This document shows, piece after piece, positions 51,806-60,392 of a DNA stretch of 64,000 nucleotides. The translations under genes and the position numbers were made by a program. Below the pieces are notes generated by a model. That model searched no databases, was not told the origin of the DNA, and worked only from the letters and a program-made list of their open reading frames with translations. Each line of letters starts with the position of its first letter. The first letter of the stretch is position 1. This stretch comes from Candidatus Gastranaerophilales bacterium (lineage in GTDB: Bacteria; Cyanobacteriota; Vampirovibrionia; Gastranaerophilales; Gastranaerophilaceae), in NCBI GenBank assembly GCA_944323625.1, contig CALUTD010000001.1, positions 62,001 to 126,000 on the forward strand, read 5' to 3'.

Positions 51806-51885
51806 TAAATATTTAAAAAAATTTCGCCGGCTCTTCGCAGCCGAAAATGGCGGGCGATACTGGATTATAGAAAGGTTTATAAAAA

Positions 51886-52605
51886 ATGAAGAGAATAAAA
51901 GGATTTACCCTTGCAGAAGTACTAATTACTCTTGTTGTCATAGGTATTATTGCAGCTATAACCGTTCCTGTTATTATGGCAAACCATAGAAAAACAGAAA
52001 CAGCTTCAAGACTCAAAAAATTCTATGCGACAATGTCCAATGCAATAAAACTTGCGGAAATGGAACATGGCACAAAATCTTATGAATGGGGTTGCCCCAC
52101 TTGCGGAGACTTTGAAGCAGAAAAAGAGTGGTTTGAAAAATATCTTGCCAAATATATAAACTACACTAAAATAGAGAAAATGTCAGAAAATGCAGAAAGA
52201 ATGAAATTGCATAAAGAAATGGGACTAATAACCGGAGGAGCTGCCATATATTTAAATGACGGTTCTCTTATGTTCTCATCAGAATGCATTGATAATGTTG
52301 CGTATGACGTAAACGGAGATAAAGGTCCGAATGAATTTGGAAGAGATATATTTGTATTTTTTATACTTTCAAGTGATGATAGTGGTTACGCAAATGATAT
52401 TATAGATAATATTCCTCGTTTTAATACTATAAATTTTGATCCTATTCCCTGGGAAAATAACGAACAAATGCTAAAAACAAACTATAATAGAGAGAAATCC
52501 TTGGAAGAATGCAAAACAGATTCAGGCAGAACATGGGGTTATTGTACACGTCTAATAGAACTTGACGGATGGGAAATTAAGGATGATTATCCCTGGAAGA
52601 TATAA
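51886..52605 (+). CDS. Prepilin-like protein
   Basis: 239 residues, closest to the gene at 7.6 kb. Leader MKRIKG followed by FTLAEVLITLVVIGIIAAIT with Gly before the cut, NHRKTETASRLKKFYATMSN, aspartate loop YDVNGDKGPN and C-terminus DGWEIKDDYPWKI. A CPTC pair (GCPTCGDF) and two later cysteines suggest disulfides. GAAAGG precedes the ATG. Product is an inner-membrane or filament pilin-like subunit. Confidence 0.88.
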   Translation: MKRIKGFTLAEVLITLVVIGIIAAITVPVIMANHRKTETASRLKKFYATMSNAIKLAEMEHGTKSYEWGCPTCGDFEAEKEWFEKYLAKYINYTKIEKMSENAERMKLHKEMGLITGGAAIYLNDGSLMFSSECIDNVAYDVNGDKGPNEFGRDIFVFFILSSDDSGYANDIIDNIPRFNTINFDPIPWENNEQMLKTNYNREKSLEECKTDSGRTWGYCTRLIELDGWEIKDDYPWKI

Positions 52606-52686
52606 AATCAATTCATTAGCAAAACTTTCTTTTTAGGCAATTACAGGCATGAATATTTTCTTAAAATAACAATATATAATTGAATA

Positions 52687-53601
52687 TTAAGATATAATAT
52701 ATTCTTCTTTTATTTTTATAGTTCCCGTTTGTGAGTTAAACATTGCTTTTGCACCGACGGGAATTGTATCTTTTATTTTTCCGTGTGTAAATTTAAACCC
52801 GTCACAAACCGGAATATTCAAAAATAGAGCAAGTTCTTTTATTACTTCTTTAAGCAGTTCTTTATTTTCAACATCTTTAAATTCGCCAAGTGCAATACCT
52901 TTAACTCTTTCTTTTAATTTTTTTATGTTAAACAATTGTGTAAGCATTCTGTCTATTTTATAAACAGGTTCATTAAGGTCTTCTAAAAATAAAATTAAAT
53001 TATCTTCGGGAATAAAATCTATACCGCATAAAGAGGCTAAAGAAGCAAGATTTCCCCCAACGAGTCTGCCAAAAGCTTCACCGTCTTTAAAACAAGTTGA
53101 ATTTTCGGCAAAGAATTCATTTTGTCCAAATTCAAGCGTATTAAAAAAAGAATTTTTTGTGTATTCATTAATTTCTACTGAAAAATCACCGTTAGGCATT
53201 GCGCTATGAAAAGTAATCAGACCTGTTTTTTTTAAAATCATATTAAGCAAAATAGTAATATCTGAGTATCCGGCAAAAATTTTAGGATTTTTTTTAATAA
53301 GATTCCAATCAATATAATTTAAGAGTCTTAATGTTCCAAATCCGCCTCTTGCACAAAAAATGGCATCTATTTTATCATTCTGAAAAAAGTCATGAAGAGC
53401 GGTTATACACTCCGAATCATTATTGCCGGCCATATAGCGGTGAGAACACTTACAAGTTCCTGAGATTATAACATTATACCCTTCTGTTTCAAAGAATTCT
53501 TTTGCCCTTTCAAGTCTTTCATATTCTTTTATCCTTCCGGATACTGCTAGAAAACCTATTGTATTGCCTTTTTTTAAATTTTTCGGTCTGATTATATTCA
53601 T
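52687..53601 (-). CDS. LD-carboxypeptidase family protein (peptidase S66)
   Basis: 304 residues. S66 enzymes trim the terminal D-Ala from murein tetrapeptides in recycling. Seen: KGNTIGFLAVSG, AIFCARGGFGTLRLL (the nucleophile Ser of family members lies in the GxxGxxR(L/I)L-like region further on), FAGYSDITILL (the Ser nucleophile in the GxSD motif), TFHSAMPNG, LFLEDLNEPVYKIDRMLTQL (catalytic Glu) and FKFTHGKIKDTIPVG (catalytic His). No signal peptide, so cytoplasmic. A GTG three codons upstream is an alternative start. Confidence 0.88.
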   Translation of the reverse strand: MNIIRPKNLKKGNTIGFLAVSGRIKEYERLERAKEFFETEGYNVIISGTCKCSHRYMAGNNDSECITALHDFFQNDKIDAIFCARGGFGTLRLLNYIDWNLIKKNPKIFAGYSDITILLNMILKKTGLITFHSAMPNGDFSVEINEYTKNSFFNTLEFGQNEFFAENSTCFKDGEAFGRLVGGNLASLASLCGIDFIPEDNLILFLEDLNEPVYKIDRMLTQLFNIKKLKERVKGIALGEFKDVENKELLKEVIKELALFLNIPVCDGFKFTHGKIKDTIPVGAKAMFNSQTGTIKIKEEYIIS

Positions 53602-53665
53602 GCCGCACACTTTTTTCTAATATTAATATATAATTGATAATAACAGATATATTCGGAGTGAGCAA

Positions 53666-55507
53666 TTGGAAAATAAATATATACCTTTATATCGCAAATA
53701 CAGACCTCAAACGTTTCATGATTTAATAGGTCAAGAAAATATTGTGCATGCACTGAGTAATGCCATAGAATTAAACAGAATTGCACATGCTTATTTATTA
53801 TGCGGCCCAAGAGGAACCGGTAAAACTTCATCGGCAAGAATTCTTGCAAAATCATTGAATTGTAAAGAAGGTCCTACTTTGACTCCTTGCGGAAAATGTC
53901 CGGCATGTCTTGATATTATGAATTCCGTTCCCGTTGATGTTATTGAAATAGATGCCGCAAGTAACAGAAGTGTTGAAGATACTCAGGCAATTTTGGAAAA
54001 AATACAGTATGTTCCCGTTAACGGCAGATACAAAATATATGTAATAGATGAAGTTCACATGCTATCTAATCATGCGTTTAATGCACTTTTAAAAACGCTT
54101 GAAGAACCGCCTGAAAATGTTATATTTATTCTTGCTACTACAGAACCTCATAAAGTTTTGGAAACAATTATTTCAAGGTGTCAAAGATTTGATTTCAGAA
54201 GAATTACGACGGATGATATTGTTAAAAGACTCGAATATATTTCTAGTCGGGAAAATATAAATATTTCAAAAGAGGCTCTTTATTCGATTGCAAAAAATTC
54301 ACAAGGCGGAATGAGAGATGCTTTAGCACTTTTGGACCAAATAAGCGTTTTGGGTGTTAATAAACAAATTCAGGTTGAAGATATTAATGAAATTTTGGGT
54401 AAAATTTCTTATGATACACTATTTGAAATTACTCAATATATTATAGAATCCGATTGCGCAAAATCTGTGCCGCTTATTGATAAGATATATTCAAAAGGAA
54501 ATGAGCCTGTTCAAATTGTTTCCAATTTGATTCAATATTTTAGAGATTTAATGATTGTTAAAAATTGTTCGGATAAAGAACTTGTTTTTTCTTTGACTCA
54601 AATAAACGAGTCAAATTACGAAAAAACAAAACAACAATCAGACAGTTTTACGGTATCGGAAATTATACAAATAATAGACAGATTGTCTTATTATGTTACT
54701 CAAATTAAAGATACAACCAATAAATATCTTTGGCTTGAGCTTTGTATAATCGATTTAACAAATTATAAAAATCTGCCTTCGGTTGAAAATTTGCTTAAAC
54801 GAATAGAAGAGTTGGAACAAAAACTTGCTTCGGGTGATTTTAAATTATCTTCTGTACCTCAAAAAGTTGAACAGATTGTTAAGCCGCCAATGCAGCCGTC
54901 AGTTCAAAATAAAACCGCAATTCAAGAATCGAAAAAGGAAAATATATTACAAACACAGCCTCAAACTATAGAAACACCGGCAGTAGAAAGTAAACCAATA
55001 TCTTTGGAACAAGAAGAACCAACTTATACTAAACCTCAGAACACTTCAGATGGTGATATACACAGTTTATGGGTATCTATAATTCAAAGTATTGAAAGTC
55101 CTCCAAACAGAGCCTTTTACTCAAATTTGGCACGTCCAGTTGAAATATCCGAAAATAAAATCGTTATTGCCTTTAGTAAAGAAATGTTTGTTAAACAGGC
55201 AAAAGAAGGACCTAAACATCAGGCAATTGTTGATGCTGTTTCTAAATATATGAATATTAAAAATCCAAATATTGAAATAATAACAAGCGATAATATTGAT
55301 TTTTCAAAAAAAACTGCGGCACCGATGTCAAATTCCTTGCCAAAAGTGCCTGAAGAACCGTCTGTTTCAAAACAGGAAGAAGAAGATTACCACGCTTTTA
55401 TGGAACAAAAAAAGGAAGAACAACAACAGCCTCCAAAACGTGCAATGGAAGCTTCAACTCAGGCGGAAATGATAAAAGAACTTTTTGACGGGAAATATAT
55501 TGATTAA
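53666..55507 (+). CDS. dnaX: DNA polymerase III subunits gamma/tau
   Basis: AAA+ clamp-loader subunit of the replisome. 613 residues starting at TTG, with CGGAG 7 nt upstream. Walker A is GPRGTGKTSSARIL, the zinc site is CKEGPTLTPCGKCPAC, Walker B/DExx is YVIDEVHMLSNHAF, and sensor 1 is FILATTEPHKV, then SRCQRFDFRR. Domain III follows (GGMRDALALLDQ). Residues 400-470 form a Gln/Pro-rich linker and the C-terminal part (HSLWVSIIQSIESPPNRA) is a tau-like domain. Confidence 0.95.
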   Translation: MENKYIPLYRKYRPQTFHDLIGQENIVHALSNAIELNRIAHAYLLCGPRGTGKTSSARILAKSLNCKEGPTLTPCGKCPACLDIMNSVPVDVIEIDAASNRSVEDTQAILEKIQYVPVNGRYKIYVIDEVHMLSNHAFNALLKTLEEPPENVIFILATTEPHKVLETIISRCQRFDFRRITTDDIVKRLEYISSRENINISKEALYSIAKNSQGGMRDALALLDQISVLGVNKQIQVEDINEILGKISYDTLFEITQYIIESDCAKSVPLIDKIYSKGNEPVQIVSNLIQYFRDLMIVKNCSDKELVFSLTQINESNYEKTKQQSDSFTVSEIIQIIDRLSYYVTQIKDTTNKYLWLELCIIDLTNYKNLPSVENLLKRIEELEQKLASGDFKLSSVPQKVEQIVKPPMQPSVQNKTAIQESKKENILQTQPQTIETPAVESKPISLEQEEPTYTKPQNTSDGDIHSLWVSIIQSIESPPNRAFYSNLARPVEISENKIVIAFSKEMFVKQAKEGPKHQAIVDAVSKYMNIKNPNIEIITSDNIDFSKKTAAPMSNSLPKVPEEPSVSKQEEEDYHAFMEQKKEEQQQPPKRAMEASTQAEMIKELFDGKYID

Positions 55508-55513
55508 TGTAAA

Positions 55514-56965
55514 TTATTGCTGCCCCTTAAGTTCTTTATATATTTTTTTATATTCTAAAGCACTTTTTGACCAGGAAAAATCTTTTTTCATCGCATTTTG
55601 TATAAGGGCGTTCCATTCTTTTTTGTTGTGATATGCATCTATTGCAAACTGAATGGTTCCCAACATTTCATGGGCATTATAATTATAGAATTTAAAGCCG
55701 TCTGCATCTTGATTCGGATAAGCATTAATAGTATCTTCAAGCCCTCCTGTAGCTCTTACTATGGGTATTGTTCCATATTTTAATGAAATTAACTGTGAAA
55801 GTCCGCATGGCTCAAACTTTGAAGGCATTAAGAACATATCAGCGCCGGCATATATTTTATTACATAAGTCATTGCTGTATTCAATTCTTGCTCTTACATT
55901 ATTTGAGTTATAACTCATCCATACAAAAAAGTCTTCATACCTTTTTTCTCCCGTGCCCAAAATAATAATATCAGCATTTAAATTTCTTAATTCATTTTCA
56001 ACGGCTTTTAACAGGTCAATGCCCTTTTGTTCAACAAGTCTTGATATCATGGCAATTAACGGCCTGTCTTTTTTATATTCAAGCCAAAAGTCTTTCATTA
56101 CATCCTGTTTACATTTTTCTTTATTCTCAATATTTGAAGAATTATAGTTGTATTTAATAAGTTTATCCGTTTCAGGGTTAAATATTTTATAGTCTATTCC
56201 GTTCAATATACCCTTTAATTTATATTCGTTGTTTCTGAGTGTCCAATCCATGCCTTCGCCGTAGTCGTATGTTAAGATTTCTTTTGCATAGTTTGGAGAT
56301 ACCGCTATGATTTTATCCGAATAATTAATTGCGCCTTTCATCCATACCAGCATTCCGTAATGTTCAAGTCCGTATTGATGATATACTTCATCTCTGTTTA
56401 TTCCGGCGAAATCCAATATTTCGGGGAAATATTTGCCTTGATAGGCTAAATTATGAATAGAGAATACTGTTTTTGTGTTCTTGAAAAACTCATCATTTTT
56501 ATATGAAGTTTTAAGCCATACGGGTATCATTGCCGTATGCCAGTCATTACAGTGAATAATATCAGGTTTAAAGTTTAGTCTTCTTGCATATTCAAGCACA
56601 CACTGTGAAAAAGTTATAAACCTTTCCTGTTCATACCAGGAATCTATACCTGATGGGTAAACACAGTTAAAACAGGAAAAGAATTTCGGGTTATCAATAA
56701 AAAATACATTAATATCGGTATCAGGCAGTTTGCACATTTTGAGAGTAAAAATATATTCTGCCCATCCGAATCTCATTCTAAGCTGTGAATTTTCTATTTC
56801 TTGAATATTATATTTATTTTTATCAATACTTCCTATTAACGGTGTAAATATTGCTATTTGAGTATTTTCATCCTCAATGTATTTTGGCAGCGACCCCATA
56901 ACATCTGCAAGTCCGCCTACTTTGGTGAATGGTGCAAGTTCAAATGATGCATATAATATTTTCAT
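55514..56965 (-). CDS. glgA: Glycogen synthase (ADP-glucose type)
   Basis: GT5 enzyme that extends alpha-1,4-glucan from ADP-glucose. 483 residues. Seen: the N-terminal ELAPFTKVGGLADVMGSLP (KxGGL), NDWHTAMIPVWLKT, FSIHNLAYQGKYFP, NGIDYKIFNPETD and the C-terminal PSKFEPCGLSQLISLKYGT with VRATGGLEDTI. It indicates glycogen storage. It is 12 nt upstream of nothing on its strand; ruvA precedes it by 12 nt, so they may share a transcript. Confidence 0.95.
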   Translation of the reverse strand: MKILYASFELAPFTKVGGLADVMGSLPKYIEDENTQIAIFTPLIGSIDKNKYNIQEIENSQLRMRFGWAEYIFTLKMCKLPDTDINVFFIDNPKFFSCFNCVYPSGIDSWYEQERFITFSQCVLEYARRLNFKPDIIHCNDWHTAMIPVWLKTSYKNDEFFKNTKTVFSIHNLAYQGKYFPEILDFAGINRDEVYHQYGLEHYGMLVWMKGAINYSDKIIAVSPNYAKEILTYDYGEGMDWTLRNNEYKLKGILNGIDYKIFNPETDKLIKYNYNSSNIENKEKCKQDVMKDFWLEYKKDRPLIAMISRLVEQKGIDLLKAVENELRNLNADIIILGTGEKRYEDFFVWMSYNSNNVRARIEYSNDLCNKIYAGADMFLMPSKFEPCGLSQLISLKYGTIPIVRATGGLEDTINAYPNQDADGFKFYNYNAHEMLGTIQFAIDAYHNKKEWNALIQNAMKKDFSWSKSALEYKKIYKELKGQQ

Positions 56966-56977
56966 AATGTGCCTCTT

Positions 56978-57613
56978 TTATGATAATTGTGATAAGTATT
57001 CAAGCGAATACTTTAACATGTCCTCGGTTTTAGTGCAATCTTTCTTATTTTCAATAACAAATTTTATTGCGGATTTAATTTCTTCTTTCTCATATCCGAG
57101 TGCGGTTAAAACACTTTGAACTTCGGTTAAACAATCTTGATTTACCGATGTTGTTTTTATATCTGATATATCAGATGGATTTACATTTGACCAGCTAATT
57201 AATTTATCTTTTAATTCAATTATTATTTTTTGAGCGACTTTAGGGCCTACGCCTTTTGCTCTTGACAGTTCTTTATAATCTTGTTTTATCATTATATCAA
57301 TGAGTTCAGGAATGGAAAATTCATCAAGAAGCAATAATGCAAGTTTTACTCCTATACCTGATACGCTTTGTAATATATTGAATATGTCCCGTTCTTCTTT
57401 TGTTAAAAAGCCTGTAAGATTCATTGAATCTTCTTTGTGACTCAAGGAAACATAAATTTTAACTTCTTTTTCTTCCTTTTCGTTTATTTTTGATATTGTT
57501 CTCTTGTTTGTTAATATCAAATAACCGGTGTTATTGACCTCTATTACTAAATGAGTTCCTCTATAAGAGTTGATTTGCTTTGAAACTATTTGTCCTTTTA
57601 AGTAATCATACAT
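56978..57613 (-). CDS. ruvA: Holliday junction branch migration protein RuvA
   Basis: 211 residues. RuvA tetramers hold Holliday junctions and load RuvB. Domain I: MYDYLKGQIV and GTHLVIEVNNTGY. The HhH motifs lie in LQSVSGIGVKLALLLL and SRAKGVGPKVAQKIIIELK. Domain III (EVQSVLTALGYEKEEIKSAI) contacts RuvB. ruvB and ruvC are not in the window. The TPR protein gene lies 2 nt upstream. Confidence 0.95.
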   Translation of the reverse strand: MYDYLKGQIVSKQINSYRGTHLVIEVNNTGYLILTNKRTISKINEKEEKEVKIYVSLSHKEDSMNLTGFLTKEERDIFNILQSVSGIGVKLALLLLDEFSIPELIDIMIKQDYKELSRAKGVGPKVAQKIIIELKDKLISWSNVNPSDISDIKTTSVNQDCLTEVQSVLTALGYEKEEIKSAIKFVIENKKDCTKTEDMLKYSLEYLSQLS

Positions 57614-57615
57614 AA

Positions 57616-58203
57616 CTAATTTTCTTCTTTTTCCTTTAATTCATTATATTTATTTAAAGCTTTAAGAGCTTCTTTTTCATTGTTCAAATTTTTATAAGCA
57701 AATGCGAGATTATAATAAAAATCTGCCTCCGTATTTTTTAATTTAATTGCTTTTTGAAATGCAGATTTGGCTTTTTTGTAATCCTTTAATCCTAAATATG
57801 AACAGCCCATATTGTAATAGTAATACGGAAAATCTTTTTTGTATTTAATAGCAAGTTTGTACTCTTCTATTGCGCTGTTATATTTTTTTTGCTTGAGATA
57901 GATATTAGCAAGATTGTAATGAGCCTTGTCAAAATCAGGCTTTAATATTATTGATTTTTGAAAAAAGAAAGATGCATTTGTATCATTGTTAAAATCCTGA
58001 GAAAGATTTCCAAGCAAAAACCAAAGCTCATAATCACGCTCATCTTCCGTTATTTTGGAAATCATATTGTATGCTTCTTCAAGATTATTCGAGTTATATA
58101 ACGCTATAATCTCTTTTTTCCTATCCTCTAAAGAAGGTGCAGCTATAACTGTATTTATACTTAATATTGCAAATAAAAATAATATAAATAATTTTTTCAT
58201 CAT
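57616..58203 (-). CDS. Exported TPR protein
   Basis: 195 residues: a signal peptide (LFILFLFAILSINTVIAAP), then about four TPR units (YELWFLLGNLSQDFNND, FDKAHYNLANIYLKQKKYNS, FPYYYYNMGCSYLGLKDYKK, ADFYYNLAFAYKNLNNEKEA). It is a protein-binding scaffold, probably periplasmic. It overlaps no gene; ruvA follows after 2 nt, so coexpression is likely though a functional link is not implied. Confidence 0.83.
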   Translation of the reverse strand: MMKKLFILFLFAILSINTVIAAPSLEDRKKEIIALYNSNNLEEAYNMISKITEDERDYELWFLLGNLSQDFNNDTNASFFFQKSIILKPDFDKAHYNLANIYLKQKKYNSAIEEYKLAIKYKKDFPYYYYNMGCSYLGLKDYKKAKSAFQKAIKLKNTEADFYYNLAFAYKNLNNEKEALKALNKYNELKEKEEN

Positions 58204-58289
58204 AGTAACATTTTATCATTTAACAAAGGAAAAATAAAATTGAAAATTTAATAATTTATATTTTATTACGAAAATTTTCAATTATTATT

Positions 58290-59156
58290 TTAATTGAATA
58301 GTATTATAAGCATAGCTCCCAAAAGCATAATCGTGGTTCCTGTTAATTTTTTTATTATATTCTCTTCCTTAAAAAATTTATAACCTAAAAATACTGTTAT
58401 TACAGATGAAAGTTGAAATAATGCCAGCGCAAATCCAACATTCATTCTCTCAAATACATAATTTGTTGAATATTGCATTAAACCTAAACATACTGCAATT
58501 AAAAACAAATATTTTATAAGTTCTTTTTCAGGTAGCTTTATTTTTCTTTTTAAAATAAAGATTATGAAGAATGACCATAATAATCCTGATAAACACCAAA
58601 AAATAAAACATGTTTCAACCGACGACATTATAATTATACGCTTTAAAATAGCAGCCTCTGTGCCTGTCAGAATTAATGCAAAAAATCGGTATTGAATATC
58701 TTTTCTTTTTAATAATGAAAACGAAAAACCCTCTTTTTCATTCTCAAATATAAAATAACTTCCGGCAACTATCAGTATAACCCCTGCTATTCCGATAACT
58801 GACGGAACTTCTCTCAAAAATATAAATGCACTTATTAATCCTATAACAGATTTATATGAATTAATAGGGCCTATAACTGATAGTTCTCCAATATTTATTG
58901 CTTTTATTAAATATAAAGTTCCCAGTGCACATAATAATCCTGCAATTAAAACGTAAAACCAAAAATTCGCTTCGTATGTACTGATTTGTACATATTTATT
59001 AAAAAACGGAATACAAAAAATACTTAAGATAAGATATGTATAAAAATTAATTATTGACGACGGGATTGAATATGATAACTTTTTTTGAAATGCGTTTGCT
59101 GCAGGGTTTGAAATTATTCTTATAATTAAAAAAAAATATGTAATAATTTGATTCAT
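58290..59156 (-). CDS. EamA/DMT-family transporter
   Basis: 288 residues with about ten membrane helices in two repeated halves (GTLYLIKAINIGELSVIGPI with FIFLREVPSVIGIAGVILIV; later QYSTNYVFERMNVGFALALF with YKFFKEENIIKKLTGTTIML). Such drug/metabolite transporters move small metabolites. Substrate unknown. An earlier ATG at 59177 is in frame, but AAGG lies 9 nt before the one used here. Confidence 0.85.
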   Translation of the reverse strand: MNQIITYFFLIIRIISNPAANAFQKKLSYSIPSSIINFYTYLILSIFCIPFFNKYVQISTYEANFWFYVLIAGLLCALGTLYLIKAINIGELSVIGPINSYKSVIGLISAFIFLREVPSVIGIAGVILIVAGSYFIFENEKEGFSFSLLKRKDIQYRFFALILTGTEAAILKRIIIMSSVETCFIFWCLSGLLWSFFIIFILKRKIKLPEKELIKYLFLIAVCLGLMQYSTNYVFERMNVGFALALFQLSSVITVFLGYKFFKEENIIKKLTGTTIMLLGAMLIILFN

Positions 59157-59383
59157 AATACAACGCCTTAAAAGCATAAAAAATAGACACTAAAAAATGG
59201 GCCCGGCAGGATTGTCTTGTCTTGCGGGCATTAAACGGCATTACGTGTTTTATTTTCAGCGGCTTTGCCGCTTCCAATAAAAGCACTTCAGCCTCTGCCC
59301 GCAAGCCGCTCGAACCCGGACAAAACTTCGTTTTGTGAGGTTCTCATCCTACTGTTATTTTATTAAAAATAAACATTAAAAAT
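59157..59383. other. Gene-free stretch between EamA gene and tRNA
   Basis: It contains a copy of the tRNA 3' end region and a GC-richer piece with hairpins (CAGCGGCTTTGCCGCT, ACAAAACTTCGTTTTGT). I see no supported ORF. Confidence 0.55.
59179..59213 (-). repeat. Second copy of the tRNA 3'-end region
   Basis: 35 nt matching 59365-59399 at 31 positions, including TGGGCCCGG(C/T)AGGATT, the 3' end of the tRNA. The two copies are exactly 186 nt apart. Direct repeats of a tRNA 3' end are typical of integrase attachment sites or of tRNA duplication. Confidence 0.75.
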
Positions 59384-59455
59384 TGGGCCCGGTAGGATTC
59401 GAACCTACGACCAAGGGATTATGAGTCCCCTGCGCTACCGCTGCGCCACAAGCCC
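59384..59455 (-). tRNA. tRNA with CAU anticodon (Ile2-type or elongator Met)
   Basis: Cloverleaf on the minus strand: acceptor GGGCTTG pairs with CGGGCCC (two G-U pairs), D-arm GCGCAGCGGTAGCGC, anticodon loop CTCATAA, T-arm GTAGGTTCGAATCCTAC, discriminator A, no encoded CCA. The anticodon arm GACTCATAATCCCTTGGTCG resembles lysidine-modified tRNA-Ile2, but elongator tRNA-Met shares the loop, so the amino acid is left open. Confidence 0.93.
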
Positions 59456-59758
59456 AAGTTTTTATATTCAATTTTCAATTTGTCAGGCTTGCGGTAGCTG
59501 CGCTACCTACCTCTCAAAAAACGATACTTACACTCCGCTTCGCTTCGGATACAGGCTCAATCATCCTCGCTTTGCTGCGGTGTTTCGCTTTGTAAATCGT
59601 TTTTTTCGGCAGAGTGCCAACAAGCCCAAGTTTTTATATTCAATTTTCAATTTGTCAGGCTTGCGGTAGCTGCGCTACCTACCTCTCAAAAAACGATACT
59701 CAATCGTTTTTTTCGGCAGAGTGCCAACAAGCCCAAGTTTTTATATTCAATTTTCAAT
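59448..59758. repeat. Local tandem repeat array upstream of the tRNA
   Basis: Three copies of a block that starts with the 5' end of the tRNA (ACAAGCCCAAGTTTTTATAT). Copies 59448-59528 and 59620-59700 are identical over 81 nt; a third (59727-59758) keeps 32 nt. A second block of 57 nt is identical at 59595-59651 and 59702-59758. Each 81-nt copy contains a GGTAGC/GCTACC hairpin. Confidence 0.9.
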
Positions 59759-60161
59759 CTATTAGACTCGACTATCCCGGTCTGTAACATAACGATATTA
59801 AATCGCTTTATCTTCCAAAACAGCCAACAAGCCTGCTTCAAATTAAGAATATCATTAACAATTTATATCGTCAAGTAAAAATATTGAGAATTTATATACC
59901 GGTTTATACTAAAAATATCTAGAATTGTTATCCTTTTTGTACGGGTTACGTAATTCGGTTACAAAAAATTATACTGTCATTCTGAAAACAAATATAGACT
60001 AATATTACGCAAGAAAGAATCGACAAAAAGTCAGCAAAATTAGGTTGTCAACCTGAACTTGTTTCAGGTTCTGACCAGTGTGGGAATACAACATAAAACT
60101 ACAAATATAAAACCTTGTAAAATACATGTGTAACTCTATGCCGGTAAGATCCTGAGCTCGC
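59759..60161. other. Gene-free stretch, repeats only
   Basis: AT-rich filler, then the inverted copy of the dispersed repeat from 26.16 kb at 60047-60133, with its AACCTGAA/TTCAGGTT palindrome. No convincing ORF. Confidence 0.55.
60047..60133 (-). repeat. Dispersed repeat, copy 2 (inverted relative to 26.16 kb)
   Basis: On the minus strand it reads TACACATGTATTTTACAAGG, then ATGTTGT and GGTCAGAACCTGAAACAAGT, in the same order as the 26.16-kb copy. Confidence 0.65.
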
Positions 60162-60367
60162 TCCGCTTCTTGGATTTGCTTTGCGCTCAAGCCTGTCATT
60201 CGTTCGCCTTCGGCTGTCCTCTTTTCGGCTTTCGCTTTCCGGAACTTCGTCCGTCCGCAAATCCGCTTCTTGGATTTGCTTTGCGCTCAAGCCTGTCATT
60301 CGTTCGCCTTCGGCTGTCCTCTTTTCGGCTTTCGCTTTCCGGAACTTCGTCCGTCCGCAAATCCGCT
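60162..60367. repeat. Perfect 100-nt tandem duplication
   Basis: Two identical 100-nt units plus six nt of a third (TCCGCTTCTTGGATTTGCTT...CCGTCCGCAAA). GC content is far above the surroundings. Since 100 is not a multiple of three and no frame has a ribosome site, it is unlikely to be coding. Confidence 0.95.
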
Positions 60368-60392
60368 ATCGTAATTTTTTGCTCGGACAATA

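Noticed and set aside
53598-53855. Minus-strand frame overlapping the dnaX start
   Set aside because: Shadow of the conserved N-terminus of dnaX, which carries the Walker A motif on the plus strand.
59047-59304. Frame on the minus strand across the start of the EamA gene and the tRNA-end repeat
   Set aside because: It spans the repeat and overlaps a well-supported gene in another frame; no ribosome site.
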